Origin: Leptobrachium leishanense
Taxonomy: Eukaryota > Chordata > Amphibia > Anura > Megophryidae
Direction: 5' to 3'
DNA length: 64,000 nucleotides
Assembly (NCBI GenBank): GCA_009667805.1
Contig: CM019067.1
Span: 67,502,637 to 67,566,636 of the forward strand
The position numbers and the translations under genes are program-made. Positions 1 through 11,860 of the stretch are shown here, piece after piece; position 1 is the first letter of the stretch; each line of letters opens with the position of its first letter. Under the pieces are notes generated by a model that did no database searches, was not told where the DNA came from, and worked only from the letters and a program-made list of their open reading frames with translations.

Positions 1-76
1 TGAAGGGAGAGCTTAGGGGTCACTCACTGCTTTACAGCAATAGTATTTAGGGCAGTGCAGTCAATCGCTGCCCCCA

Positions 77-176
77 GATGTTTCAGAACTACATCTCCCA
101 TGATTCCCTGGCCATCTGTTGCATGTTGCATTGAAAGAATTCTGGGAATTGTAGGTATCAACATCTGGGGGGGGGG
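77..176. mobile_element. hAT-type MITE fragment (core only)
   Basis: Two inverted arms are visible, CCCCAGATGTTTCAGAACTA on the left and a counterpart ending in ACATCTGGGGGG on the right. The same arms occur in better-preserved copies at 34554-34689 and 46882-47011. The outer CAGGG termini are not clear here, so this is a decayed copy. The right arm runs into a G homopolymer. Confidence 0.45.
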
Positions 177-954
177 GGGTGTGAATATGACAGCCCTGAT
201 TTAGGGGGTTATAATGACTGAAACTCCATTTGTGTTGCTGTACTTTCCATAAACAGGCATTACACAGGCACATACAGATATTATTTTTATATTCCATTTG
301 GTATTTTTGGAAGCTGCATTGCTAATAATCTCATTGTGATTAGGGATGAGCCGAACACGTCCGAGTTCGGGTTCGTATTCGAACCCGAACTTTCCAAATA
401 TTCGGATCCGAAATCGAACTCCATACAAATCAATGGGGCTGAAAATTCGGTTTATAGAGTGCCCTCCAAGAGGGCATATATGCTAGATATTTGCTATAAA
501 AGGTGTATGGGGGTCCGGGTAGTCCCTTGGGGGACAGGAAACAAAGACAAAAAGATTTTAAAAAAAAGTTTTTTTAAGGGACAGTGAGTTTTCCATGAAA
601 TAAGGGTTAAAAATAAAAAATTCCTTCAAATATCGTGCCTAGGAGGTCCCCATAACCTGCCCGTGAAGTGGCGGATTTCTAGGATGTATAGAAATACTTA
701 AAAACAAAGAAATGACGTTAAATGCTTTTCCTTTAATCTATCCATAAACAACTGCTTGGGGCGGCAGTCTGTATGAAAAGAGGAGACATTTTCGGACACG
801 TAGAAAAAGTTTAGTGATTTTTTGGCTAAATTATTGTGAAACTTATGCAGGCTTTGGATGAAAGTAACAATAGGTAATTTAAAATTGGGCCTTTAGCGTC
901 GGCAACAGTGCCGTCACACCGTAACCCCTCTGAGGATATGAATCTGATACAGGC

Positions 955-1605
955 ATCATTGGCAGTGCACCCAAATATTGTGCTTTTGGTGCCAGGCCAG
1001 CAAGACTGCCAGGCCAGCATGTACTATGACACAGTAACCCCTCTGTAGTATTGTGGAAGAATGCAGGGGTGGACCATGTGGTCCTATATTAAAAAGATAT
1101 GCATCTGTTAAAGGCGTCAGTGCACCCAGATATTGTGCTTTTGGTGCCAGGCCAGCAAGTACTATCATACAGTAACCCCTCTGTGGTATTGTGGAAGAAT
1201 GCAGGGGTGGACCATGTGGTCCTATATTAAAAAGATATGATTCTGGTCAAGGCGTCAGTGCACCCAGATATTGTGCCTTTGGTGCCAGACTGCCAGGCCA
1301 GCAAGTACAATCATACAGTAACCCCTCTGTAGTATTGTGGAAAAATGCAGGGGTGGACCATGTGGTCCTATATTAAAAAGATATGCATCTGTTAAAGGTG
1401 TCAGTGCACCCAGATATTGTGCTTTTGGTGCCAGGCCAGCAAGTACTATCATACAGTAACACCTCTTTAGTATTGTGGAAGAGTGCAGGGTTGGACCCTG
1501 TGGTTCAAAAAATTAAAATGTTATAAATCTGGCACAGGCGTCATTTCAGCCAAATATTGTGTCTTTCATGGCAGCAAGTGCATTCACACAGTAACCCTTT
1601 TGTGG
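955..1605. repeat. Tandem array, about 145-bp units, inside the hAT element
   Basis: About five diverged units. The landmark ATATTGTG recurs near 977, 1131, 1270, 1416 and 1555, giving spacings of 139-154 bp. Each unit also has a CAGTAACCCCTCT block and a GGACCATGTGG block. The array lies between the transposase stop and the left end of the element. Short open frames here are repeat translations, not genes. Confidence 0.9.
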
Positions 1606-1660
1606 TATTGTGGAAGAGTTCAGTGCTGGAGGTTTTGTGAATGCAGAAGACATCCCCGAT

Positions 1661-4534
1661 CTATTCTGTTACGTCAGCATCAGGGGATTGATAGCTGCTG
1701 ATCCAGGACTGATTCATTTTTATAAATGTCAGCCGGTCTACAGAGTCGGTGGACAGACGCACTCTTTTGTCTGTGACAAAACCTCCAGCGGCACTGAACG
1801 TCCTTTCGGAAAGCACGCTAGATGAAGGGCAACCTAGTAGCTGCATAGCATATTGGCTAAGTTGTGGCCAGTGATCCAATCTCAACACCCAGTAAGCCAG
1901 TGGATCATCTGCTGGAAAGGTATCCAGGTCTGCCCTTGCCCCTAGGTAGTCCTGCACCATATGGTGAAGACGCTGGCAATGGGTGCCTACATTTGACGTC
2001 CCTGGGCGTCGTGCACTAAAAAAATTTAAAAATGCATCAGTCAAGCGGCCCTGGCCTTCACCACTATTCCTCTCATCATCCACAGCCTCAGAAGCACGTG
2101 TGTCATCACTTGGTAACCTACCAGTGCCTGGAAAGGTGTTACACAAGTGTCGCTTTAGAGCGTCCTCAAGTTTTTTCATCCTGTGCTCCCTCTGTGCGGG
2201 CAGGATGAGCTCTGCAACTTTACCCTTGTATCGTGGATCAAGAAGGGTTGCCAACCAGTAATGATCCCTCTCCTTGATAGCACGAATCCTGGGGTCCTTT
2301 AGCAGGCTTTGCATTATTAGGGAGCCCATGCAGCGTAGGTTGGAGGTGGCATTAGCTTCCGAGTATTCCTGGTCAATGAGGATGACCCCATCGTGCACTT
2401 CGTCCTCCCAGCCACGCACTAGACCTTGTGTTTCTGGGCAACACGAAACCCGCCCTTGAGGAATCCCCACCTTCAATGCCCCCACTACTTAAATATTCTG
2501 CCTCCTCCTCCTCCTGTCTGATCTGAGTAGGGCCTGCTGGAATGCTGTCTGCGGAAAGACTGGGGCCTTGAGAGCTAGGGAAGGCCTCCTCTTCCTCCCG
2601 CTGCTCTGCCTCTAGAGCCACATCTATAATTCCCTGCAGAGTGTGCTCCAGCAGGAACACTAAAGGAATTGTGTCACTGATGCATGCACTGTCCCTGCTC
2701 ACCATCCTCGTTGCCTCCTCAAATGGTGACAGTACAGCGCATGCATCCTTGATCATCAGCCACTGCGGGGGGAAAAAAAAACAAGTTGACCTGAACCTGT
2801 CCTTGTGCCATACTCACACAGGTACTCGTTGATGGCCCTCTGCTGCTTGTGCAGATGCTGCAGCATTGCTAATGTCAAGTTCCACCCGGTGGGCATGTCA
2901 CAGATCAGACGGTTTGTGGGAAGGTGGAATTCTCTTTGAATTTCTGCCAGGCGAACGCTTTCTGGGAATGACCGTCTGAAGTGGCTGCAGACTTTTCTGG
3001 CCTGGCTGAGAAGCTCTGGCAGCCCTGGGTACTTGGTTAGGAAAAGCTGTACCACTAGATTTAGGAGGTGTGCTAGGCATGGTACATGCGTCAATTTACC
3101 CTTGCGTAGGGCGGAGAGAAGGTTGCTGCCATTATCGCAGATGATCATTCCCAGCTGAAGCTGGCGTGGTGTTAACCATCTCTGCACGTGGCCCTGCAGA
3201 GCTGACAGAATTTCTGGCCCGGTGTGGCTCCTGTCCCCTAAACAAACCAGCTCAAGCACAGTATGGCTTCTTTTTGCTTGAGCCATTGCGTAGACCCTGT
3301 CAGGCGTCGGTTTAACTGCCACTTCGCCAGAGACAGAGAAGAAGGAGGAGGAGGAAGAGGGAGAGGTGGTGGTGGTGGAGCAGACAGACCTCATACAAGC
3401 AGCTTTCTGGAGGCGTGGTGGATGAACAAGCTCCAGCACAGAGCCCCGTCTTGGATCCCTCCCAGCTGCAATCAGAGTTACCCAGTGTGCCATGAAGGAA
3501 ATGTAACGACCCTGTCCATTCTTGCTGGACCACGTGTCTAAAGTCACATGCACCTTGTTGCTGACTGCCTTTCCCAATGACTGGATAACATGGTCTTCCA
3601 CGTGCTGGTATAGTGCTGGAATGGCCTTGAGTGAAAAGTAATGGCGTTTTGGAACCTGCCACTGTGGTACAGCACATTCAGCAAATTCACGGAAGGGAGC
3701 AGAGTCCACCAGCTGGAGAGGCAGCAGCTGCAATGCGAGTAATTTTGCTAAGCTGGCATTTAGACGCTGTGCTTGGGGATGGTTGGGACTATATTTTTCT
3801 TACGCTGCAGCAGCTGCAGCAACGTAATCTGACTGCGTAAATCTTCAGCTGCTGGGAGGATGTCACATTGTGAGGAAGGACCTGGTACATCCATTACTGT
3901 AGCATCATCCCTGTCAGTGGAGGTTGTAGGCAATGACATGGTAGGACATACAGTGGGGGTAGAGACAGATGAGGAGGACCTACGCAAGGTTTTGTGCCAA
4001 CGGGATGTGTGGCAGGAGGTCATATGTCGCCTCAAGCACGTGGTACCCAAGTGTCCGGTGTCTATCCCACGCTTCAGCCTCATCTGACATAGATTACAAA
4101 TAGCAATGGTGGGGTCTGCTGCACATTTCTTAAAGAACTCCCAGCAGACAGCAGAGTTCCTGCGTGTGTGCTTTGAGACAACAGCGCTGTCAGTAGTCAA
4201 ACAATTCAGCTGACTCCTCCGTGTGTGATAGCGAGGCTACGGCAGGAGTAGCTGTGGACATGGAGGCTGCATTAGATGCTTTGGCAGCTGAGGTGGACTG
4301 TAAAGCACTAGAAGCCTGGCTGGCAGAGAACTCGGAGGATGAGGATGGCCTGGTTAGTCAATCCACCAAATCCTCTGTATGTTGCTGCTGCTTAAGAAAA
4401 AAGGACAAGCGTGCCCCTGCAGAGGATGCACCACATCCACCACGACCAGAGGCACAGCCTCCCAACACAGGGGCTGCTTGCCCACTTATCTGTGTCTGGG
4501 AGCGTCTGCCTGTCCTTTTTGTTCTTTCAGACAT
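1661..4534 (-). pseudogene. hAT transposase pseudogene with BED zinc finger
   Basis: Read on the minus strand from an ATG at 4534 (MSERTKRTGRRSQ). A Ser/Ala-rich N-terminus is cut by TGA at codon 59 (4358-4360). A frameshift near 4190-4200 leads into a BED finger (4200-3760) with Cys35, Cys38, His59 and His64 of that frame. A second shift near 3760-3800 leads into the RNase H-like core (about 3790-2756). The core has the first catalytic Asp in LDTWSS (3538), the second in ICDNGSN, and the Cys-x2-His of VPCLAHLLN. After a break at 2763-2817 the frame resumes with WLMIKDAC. Another shift near 2440-2480 leads to the C-terminal dimerisation domain, with the catalytic Glu in SERTFSAAGG and stop at 1661. 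All domains of a cut-and-paste hAT transposase are present, but it cannot be translated. The usual TRWNS motif reads TGWNL. An alanine-rich plus-strand frame at 4221-4550 is its shadow. Confidence 0.93.
2763..2817 (-). other. Possible 55-nt intron in the hAT transposase
   Basis: On the minus strand the coding frame for INEYLC is followed by GTGAGTATGG, then a T9C6 tract and GCAG, after which homology resumes (WLMIKDAC). These are good donor, polypyrimidine and acceptor signals. Splicing exactly here leaves the flanking frames one base out of register, so either an indel lies nearby or this is simply a degraded insertion. Confidence 0.35.
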
Positions 4535-4609
4535 GGTGAGTGATATATAGATTAAATATATACAGAACTCTGATTCAACTCTGGTATAAAGATTAAAGAT
4601 TTAAAGAAC

Positions 4610-5575
4610 TCTGGTATAACTCAGTGAGACACCCTGATAGCTGACAGCCAGTGACAAGACACAGATTACAAGTCTCAGACATCTCCTATAAATCAGTGAG
4701 ACCCTCTGATGGGTGGCAGTGAGAAGCCACAGATTACAAGTCTCAGAAACCTCTTTTAAATCAGTGAGACCCCTTGATGGGTGGCAGTGAGAAGCCACAG
4801 ATTACAAGTCTCAGAAACCTCTTATAAATCAGTGAGACCCCTTGATGGGTGGCAGTGAAACCTCCTATAAATCAGTGAGACCCCTTGATGTGTGGCAGTG
4901 AGAAGCCACAGATTACAAATATCAGAAACCTCCTATAAATCAGTGAGACCCCTTGATGGGTGGCAGTGAGAAGCCACAGATTACAAATATCAGAAACCTC
5001 TTATAAATCAGTGAGACCCCTTGATGGGTGGCAGTGAGAAGCCACAGATTACAAGTCTCAGAAACCTCTTATAAATAAGTTAGACTCCTTGATGGGTGGC
5101 AGTGAAACCTCCTATAAATCAGTGAGACCCCTTGATGGGTGGCAGTGAAACCTCCTATAAATCAGTGAGACCCCTTGATGGGTGGCAGTGAAACCTCCTA
5201 TAAATCAGTGAGACCCCTTGATGGGTGGCAGTGAAACCTCTTATAAATCAGTGAGACCCCTTGATGGGTGGCAGTGAGAAGCCACAGATTACAAATCTCA
5301 GAAACCTCTTATAAATCAGTGAGACCCCTTGATGGGTGGCAGTGAAACCTCTTATAAATCAGTGAGACCCCTTGATGGGTGGCAGTGAAAAGCCACAGAT
5401 TACAAATCTCAGAAACCTCTTATAAATCAGTGAGACCCCTTGATGGGTGGCAGTGAAACCTCCTATAAATCAGTGAGACCCCCTGATGGGTGGCACTGAG
5501 AAGCCACAGATTACAAATCTCAGAAACCTCCTATAAATCAGTGAGACCCCCTGATGTGTGGCAGCCAGTGAGAAC
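4610..5575. repeat. Tandem array of 43- and about 70-bp units in the hAT element
   Basis: Units carry ATAAATCAGTGAGACCCC followed by TTGATGGGTGGCAGTGA. Long units add AGCCACAGATTACAA and a CTCAGAAACCTC segment; short units lack it. About fifteen units alternate in long and short forms, which suggests unequal exchange or slippage. The array starts just upstream of the transposase start, so it occupies the 5' region of the gene. Confidence 0.92.
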
Positions 5576-6240
5576 ACACGTATTATAACAATTCCCAAAT
5601 ATTTTGTAGAAATTAGTGACCCCCAATACTTGCTGGCAGTGACAAGAGACAGATCACCTCAATTCCCAGATATTTAGTAAAATTAGTGACCCCCCAAAAT
5701 ACTGTGTGGCACTGGCTGTGTGACAAGACACAGATCACCTCAATTCCCAAATGTTTTGTAGAAATTTGTGACCCCCCAAAATACTTGCTGGCAGTGACAA
5801 GAGGCAGATCACCTCAATTCCCAGATATTTTGTAAAAATTTGTGACCCCCCAAAATACTGCGTGGTACTGGCTGTGTGACAAGAGACAGATCACCTCAAT
5901 TCACAAATGTTTTAAAGAAATTTGTAACCCCCAAAATACTTGCTGGCAGTGACAAGACACAGAAGATCACCTCAATTCACAAATGTTTTAAAGAAATTTG
6001 TAACCCCCAAATACTTGCTGGCACAGTGACAAGACACAGAAGATCATCTCAATTCACAAATGTTTTAAAGAAATTTGTAACCCCAAAATACTTGCTGGCA
6101 CAGTGACAAGACACAGAAGATCACCTCAATTCACAAATGTTTTAAAGAAATTTGTAACCCCCAAAATACTTGCTGGCACAGTGACAAGACACACATCACC
6201 TAAATTCCCAGATATTTGGTAGAAATGAGACCCCCCAGAC
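5576..6240. repeat. Second tandem array (about 65-95-bp units) in the hAT element
   Basis: At least seven units share the landmarks TGACAAGACACAGA, TCACCTCAATTC, AATGTTTTAAAGAAATTTGT and AATACTTGCTGGCA. Units toward 6180 are more alike than those near 5600. The unit probably shares ancestry with the adjacent array, since both contain GTGACCCC/GAGACCCC and GGCAGTGA blocks. Confidence 0.9.
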
Positions 6241-6647
6241 CCCCCCAGTAGCGTGGCAGACCGGCAGTAAGAACACAGAACAACAATCTCCTATGAAATC
6301 TCCTCTCAAATGCGTGCTGAAGCTATGCGTGGAAACCTTGAATAGTGTGCTGCGGGACTTAGCTCTGTGAGCCCATGATTGGGCAAAATTTGCCCAATCA
6401 GGACTCTGAGCCGTGATTGGCATACTGTTGAACCTGTCTTGTACCAGACCTGTGGTCAGGTGCAAGGCTGTAGCCAATTACGAGCTTCAGGCCAGTGGGA
6501 AAGTGCATTGTGGGCCATTGTGATGCATTGTGGTCGAACTTGCTCCGAACACCCAAAAATGTTCGGAGTTCGCAATCTATCCGAACAGGCTAAGTTCGGC
6601 CCGAACTCCGAACCGTCCGAACCGAACAGCTCATCCCTAATTGTGTT

Positions 6648-7376
6648 CACTAAAAATCCCAATAAGCAGGAGATCTCACCATTTTTATTATCTTTATCAT
6701 ATATACTGTATGGGATACAAAGGCTATTTCTGCCTGTACGTTCATAATGCAGACCCCTTGTAAAGTAGTGCAAGATAAGGGACATCATTTAGTGCTTAGA
6801 ACCTTTCTTCCCAGCAATATGTCTGAAAAGGATTAACCAACACATGACAAAAGAGCATAGTTACATTATTTTAATGTTACAACTTTCTCAGAATAAAAAT
6901 CTCTTTGAAAAATTAACATTAATAAACATTTTTCAACAAAATGTTCTTGGTGGTGAAGGGGTAGTATACATTACATATTGTAGTTTTCTATTAGCTGCAT
7001 CTTAAGACATGATCAGTACAATTTTGTTATTTTACAGTAATCAGTAGCTGTTCATTTTGGGAGTACTTTAAACATTCTTTGCTTGTATTGTAAATTTATG
7101 CAAATTTCAATTCACTTTAATTAAATCTGTGCTACATCTGTTAATCTTGTTAAGCTATGTCTGCCTAATTAAAAAGGAGGAAAAACGTGTTGACAGACAT
7201 CTTAGATTCTTAGGGAATCACTAACGATCTAGAACATCTGGGGGCTCTTTCCATACAATTCTAGTTTCATATACCTATACATAAGGAATTTGTAAAAGAT
7301 AAGTATAGCTGCTGATACAGCAAAGAAAATGGCCGGATTTTAATACAAAAAATAAAATGCTTAAAATCCTGTCAAA
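6648..7376. other. AT-rich sequence with no recognised feature
   Basis: No long reading frame, TIR pair or repeat was recognised. The stretch is AT-rich and looks like ordinary intergenic or intronic DNA. Confidence 0.5.
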
Positions 7377-7380
7377 TTAA

Positions 7381-8288
7381 CCTCCCTGGCGGTCCGATTC
7401 TGGCATATTTTATATGTCAGAATCGGTCCAATTAATCTAGCCCCCTAGCGGTATCAGTGTAGCTCGGGGGTTAACTTTCAATACTGAAAGTGGCATCCCC
7501 GAGCCACACTCGGGCCGATACTTACGGTACATGTCATGCGCTCCCTCGCTGTCCCCGCAGTCACACTGCAGCCGATCGCGATGTCACACTTCCTGGTTTC
7601 ACTCCTCGCGAGAAGAGATCCAGACAGTGTGACGTGGGCATGCAAGGTGGTTTTTCATTGGATTTGACCAATAACAAAATCCATGTGCGTTCCATCCTGA
7701 GCTTGGATAAGCTCCTTCAAATGTGAGTTGGCACTTGTTATCATGCTATTACTACTTTTTTAACAGCCGATATACACAAGGAGTTTTTCTGTTTCCCAAT
7801 ATTCCATATACCAATTGCTGTGACGAGAAATCTTCAGTACCAAGGCGTGGGTTACCTGAGAAAAATTCCAGAAAACAACCCAGAGGCGTTTACCCACACA
7901 GAGCCAGTGTCTAGGCTCTTGATTTGTGAGTTTATCCAAGACAAGCCTTACAATTTTATACATTGTATAAAACATACTGTACTATGTATTTTTGTATTCT
8001 GTTTTCTTTCCCTATGTATCCATGGTGATGACGAAACTTTGATAGCCACCAGAATTCCCTAGCGTTGAATTTCGTGCTGACCAGATACATATCTACCATT
8101 TATTCTTTCTGGTTTTGGGGGGAACCACTAACCATTTGGTTCAGCTGGGTATTCAGGTGGTGTGACATATTGTGGGTGCTTACCATTGTCATTGACATGT
8201 AAGTATCCAGCCCAAGTGTGGTTCGGGGATACCGCTTTCGGTACAAAAAGTTAACCCCGAGCCACATTTGGGAATACCGTCATGGAGG
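7381..8288. mobile_element. TTAA-flanked MITE, long form (908 bp)
   Basis: Starts CCTCCCTGGCGGT after TTAA (7377-7380) and ends ACCGTCATGGAGG followed by TTAG, a probable mutated TTAA. TTAA targets suggest piggyBac-type mobilisation. The outer 255 bp and the last 85 bp match, in inverted orientation, the 382-bp copy at 10991-11372. About 560 bp in the middle (7635-8190) is absent from the short copy. The middle contains GTGAGT and TTTTTTAACAG, but no gene was recognised in it. Confidence 0.8.
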
Positions 8289-8317
8289 TTAGATAAGTTT
8301 CCCAGTAACAAAATAAC

Positions 8318-8735
8318 ACACCAATTTATTATTAGGTACACCTGTTCAATTGCTAATCAGCCAATCACATGGCAGCAACTCAATGCATTTAGGCATCTAG
8401 ACGTGGTGAAGACGATAAACTGAAGTTCAACCCGAGCATCAGAATGGGGAAGAAAGGATAATGCACCATGTCACAAAGCTGAAATCATCTCTCAAACTGG
8501 TTTTTTGAACATGACGATGAGTTCACTGTACTTCAAAGCCTTCAGTCCCCAGATCTCAATCCAATAGCGCACCTTTGGGATGTAGTGGAACAGGAGATCT
8601 ACATCATGGATGTGCAGTAGAGAAATCTGCAGAAACTGCGTGATGCTATCAAGTCAAAATGGAGCAAAATATCTGAGGAATGGTTCCAACACCTTGATGA
8701 ATCTATGCTAATATTAAAATACTATATAAAACTTT
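8318..8735 (+). mobile_element. Internally deleted Tc1/mariner remnant
   Basis: The left part (ATTAGGTACACCTGTTCAAT onward) resembles the 5' end of a common vertebrate Tc1-like element. It jumps directly to transposase C-terminal coding sequence near 8455: SPDLNPIAHLWDVVEQE and then ISEEWFQHLDESM. The catalytic Glu position reads Ala (NPIAHLW, where the family has NPIEHLW), and an in-frame TAG follows. The right terminal repeat is lost. Confidence 0.82.
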
Positions 8736-8818
8736 TTGAGATTCTGAAGAATGACGTACATATACATACTATAAGCATTAGTTTCTTTTAATTTACATCT
8801 AAAAATAAAAGAAAAAAT

Positions 8819-9126
8819 GCCATAGCGGTCATACGATGCGCAATTTCGGCCATGATTTTTTACGGATCCAAACCAGGAAACTTTGGGTGTCTGGACGTTA
8901 TGTTGGCCGGATATGACGTCTGACGTCGCCTAATCAGGCACACACGCCGCTATGCGGTTCGACTTTCTTGTGAAATTGCATTCGTTTGCCGCTTGCGTTG
9001 CGCGGCCGAACTTTCGTGCGGCCGTACTTCGTGTGTGGGCCTGTGTTGGACATCATTTGCTGCTACCACGGCCGTAATAAAGTGCGGCTAAACGTACGTT
9101 CGCACTAAGTTCGTCTGACCCCAGCC
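8819..9126. mobile_element. Harbinger-type MITE, degenerate left end
   Basis: The right end TTCGTCTGACCCCAGCC is followed by TAA. The left end near GCGGTCATACGATGCGC is a decayed inverted copy. It shares terminal sequence with MITEs at 11861, 17060 and 44161. The interior is CpG-rich, with CGGCCG and CGTACG blocks. About 308 bp. Confidence 0.65.
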
Positions 9127-9129
9127 TAA

Positions 9130-10986
9130 TATAACTAAACGTGATTGTGTTTGGTGTGATAACAATAAAATTCGTAGGGCTTAGGATCTTCTAAGACTGG
9201 CTTTGAGTGCTCCAGTTTTCAGATTTGTGATACTCCAAAAGCCATGATTATATTATTTTAAGGAAAACAGTATATCTTACAGAGATTGACCGTAATGTGC
9301 TCAAATCACATTTGCCAATTTGCACACAAAATTCAAACCATCCCTTGCGCTCAAGAGATGAAAGATTTGTGCTGTCGTGCAAAGAAAGGAAAATACAGAT
9401 TAAATTTTAAAGGAGAAAAGAGAAATGAGCAGATTCACTGGTGCCCACCCTAATTTATAGCGTTCTCTGCAACTAGGGTAGGATTTCATTACATTGACAA
9501 TATTTAAGCTTTCTTGTTGCAACCGATTTCTAAGCGTGTTGTCCTGCCACCAGTAAAACAACGAAATATGGTGTGCAACTATGTTCTAATCCTAGTAACA
9601 GGCTTGGTAGCTTTGTTTTACTCCCTTTGGATGTCCGGCCAGAATATTAATACTCATAGAGCTGGGTCAGTGTTATAATTGCTCCCACTGTGGTTATCCT
9701 GGAAGGGAACGCGCATGCATAGAATAACGTTCACCTTTAGTAATCCAAGTAAGCCATCGTGCAGGTTATGTTAGCGTAAAAAGAAAAAAATAATAATGCT
9801 AAGCTCTTGTATAGGATTTCAGAAGCTAATTTAATGATTACTCCTTCGTTTTTTCTTCCTCAATATGTAGGTGAGAAGTGTGTTTATAATGCTGCATGTT
9901 GCAGTTCAGTTAGACTGACTTTAGGTTTTCTTTCTTGACCATTAATTTGTTATACATGTTTTTCTTAAATCATGAATGTTCTGTTCTTCTTAGAAATAAA
10001 TTTAATAAATCAAAAAATCTTTACCACTGGAAGTTTTCTGGGCGCATAGACAACTGCTGGTACCACCAGAAATCATAGACAGATAAATGAGGGGAGATAG
10101 TCAATACAAGTCACAGAAGGCAACGGGATTAACCTCTAAATCTCAAATACAACATCAGTTGATCTCCTGAATATCAAGCGATACAAACTTATTCTCCTGT
10201 GACATATAAAACTTAACTTTTATTAATGAAAATCACAACTAAAATTGTGGCCACCACATCACAAACCTGAAAAACAGTAATAACCACAATAACGCAATAG
10301 ATTAACAACATTCAAGTAACCTGCACCAGAGTAGGTAGATATTTATGGCCGACACATTATAATAGCTCGCAATAGGTAGACTTAAATCTCAGATGGGCCA
10401 CTATTAGACACATATACTGAAAAAATAATGCCGGGTGAAAAGATATTATTGTCAAGTAGCAGGAAAAGTCTGTTCAAAATATATATATATATCAATCAAA
10501 AAATAGATCCTAGTATTGGACATGAGCCAATGTAACAAAAACAATAGCAGCACTCCCAGCCGACCACAATAGCTCCATTCACAAGATTAAAAAAGCAGGT
10601 GTACTATACACTTAATAACTTGAATAAGCTGGTGCTACAAAATATATGAATGTGTTACAATTTCTTTGTGCTACATAGTATGTTTAAATTTGTTACATTG
10701 AACCTGGGCTCTATGCACTCGACAGGTGTCTTGCCTTGTATGGCTTGTCAGGAGTGCCTTTTTCTGGGTACATGCATATAATTAAATTCTTCAGTTTGTT
10801 CCTTAACATAGGGCCTGATTATGGTGTCAATACCCTTTGAGGGACACCCCATTGCAGTGGCATTGCTAAAGGAGAATTGCGTACCAAAAAGGTTTTGATT
10901 TTGGACCAGCCCACACTTGGAGTGAGTACACACAAAAAAGTGGAAGCAACAAATGGAAGCCACTTGGAATGAGCAGAATCTGTTGC
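9130..10986. other. No gene recognised
   Basis: AT-rich sequence with a run of ATAT near 10480. There is no coding frame of note. The stretch 10040-10640 may be a decayed repeat, but I could not match its ends. Confidence 0.45.
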
Positions 10987-10990
10987 TTAA

Positions 10991-11372
10991 CCTCCCTGAC
11001 GGTATTCCCGAGTGTGGCTCGGGGTTAACTTTTTGTACCGAAAGTGGTATCCCCGAGCCACACTGGATACTTACATGTCCTGTACTCCCTCACTGACCTG
11101 CAGTCTTCTCCAGACGCTCGCAAGTCACACTGCCTGGATCTCTTCTCGCGAGGAGTGAACCAGAAAGTGTGACGTCACGATCGGCTGCAGTGTGACTGCG
11201 GGGACAGCGAGGGAGCGCAGGGACATGTACGTATCGGCCCGAGTGTGGCTCGGGGATGCCTCTTTCAGTATTGAAAGATAACCCCCGAGCCACACATATA
11301 CCGGTAGGGGGCCGAAATAAATAGGACCGATTCTGACATATAAAATATGCCAGAATCGGACCGCCAGGGAGG
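10991..11372. mobile_element. TTAA-flanked MITE, short form (382 bp)
   Basis: TIRs CCTCCCTGACGGT and ACCGCCAGGGAGG, with TTAA on both sides (10987-10990 and 11373-11376). Subterminal inverted blocks contain CCCGAGTGTGGCTCGGGG and CCGAGCCACAC. Probably a non-autonomous piggyBac-type element. No coding capacity. Confidence 0.9.
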
Positions 11373-11399
11373 TTAAAGAAGCACAAATTCTCTTGGTTA

Positions 11400-11515
11400 A
11401 GAGCTGGACAATAGGGTCAACCCTAACCTTAAAAGTAATCCTAATGTTAGACTAAGCACAAACATGAACCCTAATTACAAACCCTAATCCTAACCCAATT
11501 CCTAATACATACCCT
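11400..11515. repeat. Degenerate CCCTAA-like stretch
   Basis: Scattered CCCTAA, CCTAAC and AACCCTAA motifs without a fixed period. It resembles a decayed version of the telomere-like array at 15489-15790. Confidence 0.6.
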
Positions 11516-11860
11516 AAAAATAAAAGGTTCGTCTTTTGTATACTGTACTCATGTCAGAAAAGTGATGTGAGTGTCGCTAAGCTGCGCGGAAAAATGCCAA
11601 GAGTATGCAGTTTTTTTAATGTCAAAAACTATTTTTCTAGTTGTGTCTAAATATAAACAAAATTTTAAGTTGTGTCTTTTTTCATTGTGTCATTTCTATA
11701 TACGACCAGAAGGTGGCAATATTCAATATGGTTCCCATTTGGTATTATCTTTTTACTTCTGCATGTAACAATTTTAGTGCATAATCATGTTGGCAAATTA
11801 ATCCCATTGTAGCAGGTGCATAGATCTTTAAACACTTAAGTTTGTCATAGACATGATTTA

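Larger units (their letters stand above)
341..6639 (-). mobile_element. Full-length decayed hAT DNA transposon (about 6.3 kb)
   Basis: Terminal inverted repeats start TAGGGATGAGC on the left and end GCTCATCCCTA on the right. They are flanked by an 8-bp target duplication: ATTGTGAT at 333-340 and ATTGTGTT at 6640-6647, one mismatch. An 8-bp duplication and a short TIR of this form are typical of hAT. Both ends are rich in CGAAC/GTTCG blocks, possibly subterminal transposase-binding sites. Inside lie a minus-strand transposase pseudogene (1661-4534) and three tandem arrays (about 955-1605, 4610-5575 and 5576-6240). The stretch 440-540 has an inverted counterpart in the 853-bp element at 35960-36812, so the two belong to one family. 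Confidence 0.93.

Noticed and set aside
4221..4550. Alanine- and glutamate-rich 109-residue plus-strand frame
   Set aside because: It is antisense to the N-terminal part of the hAT transposase, whose minus-strand reading leads into the BED finger.
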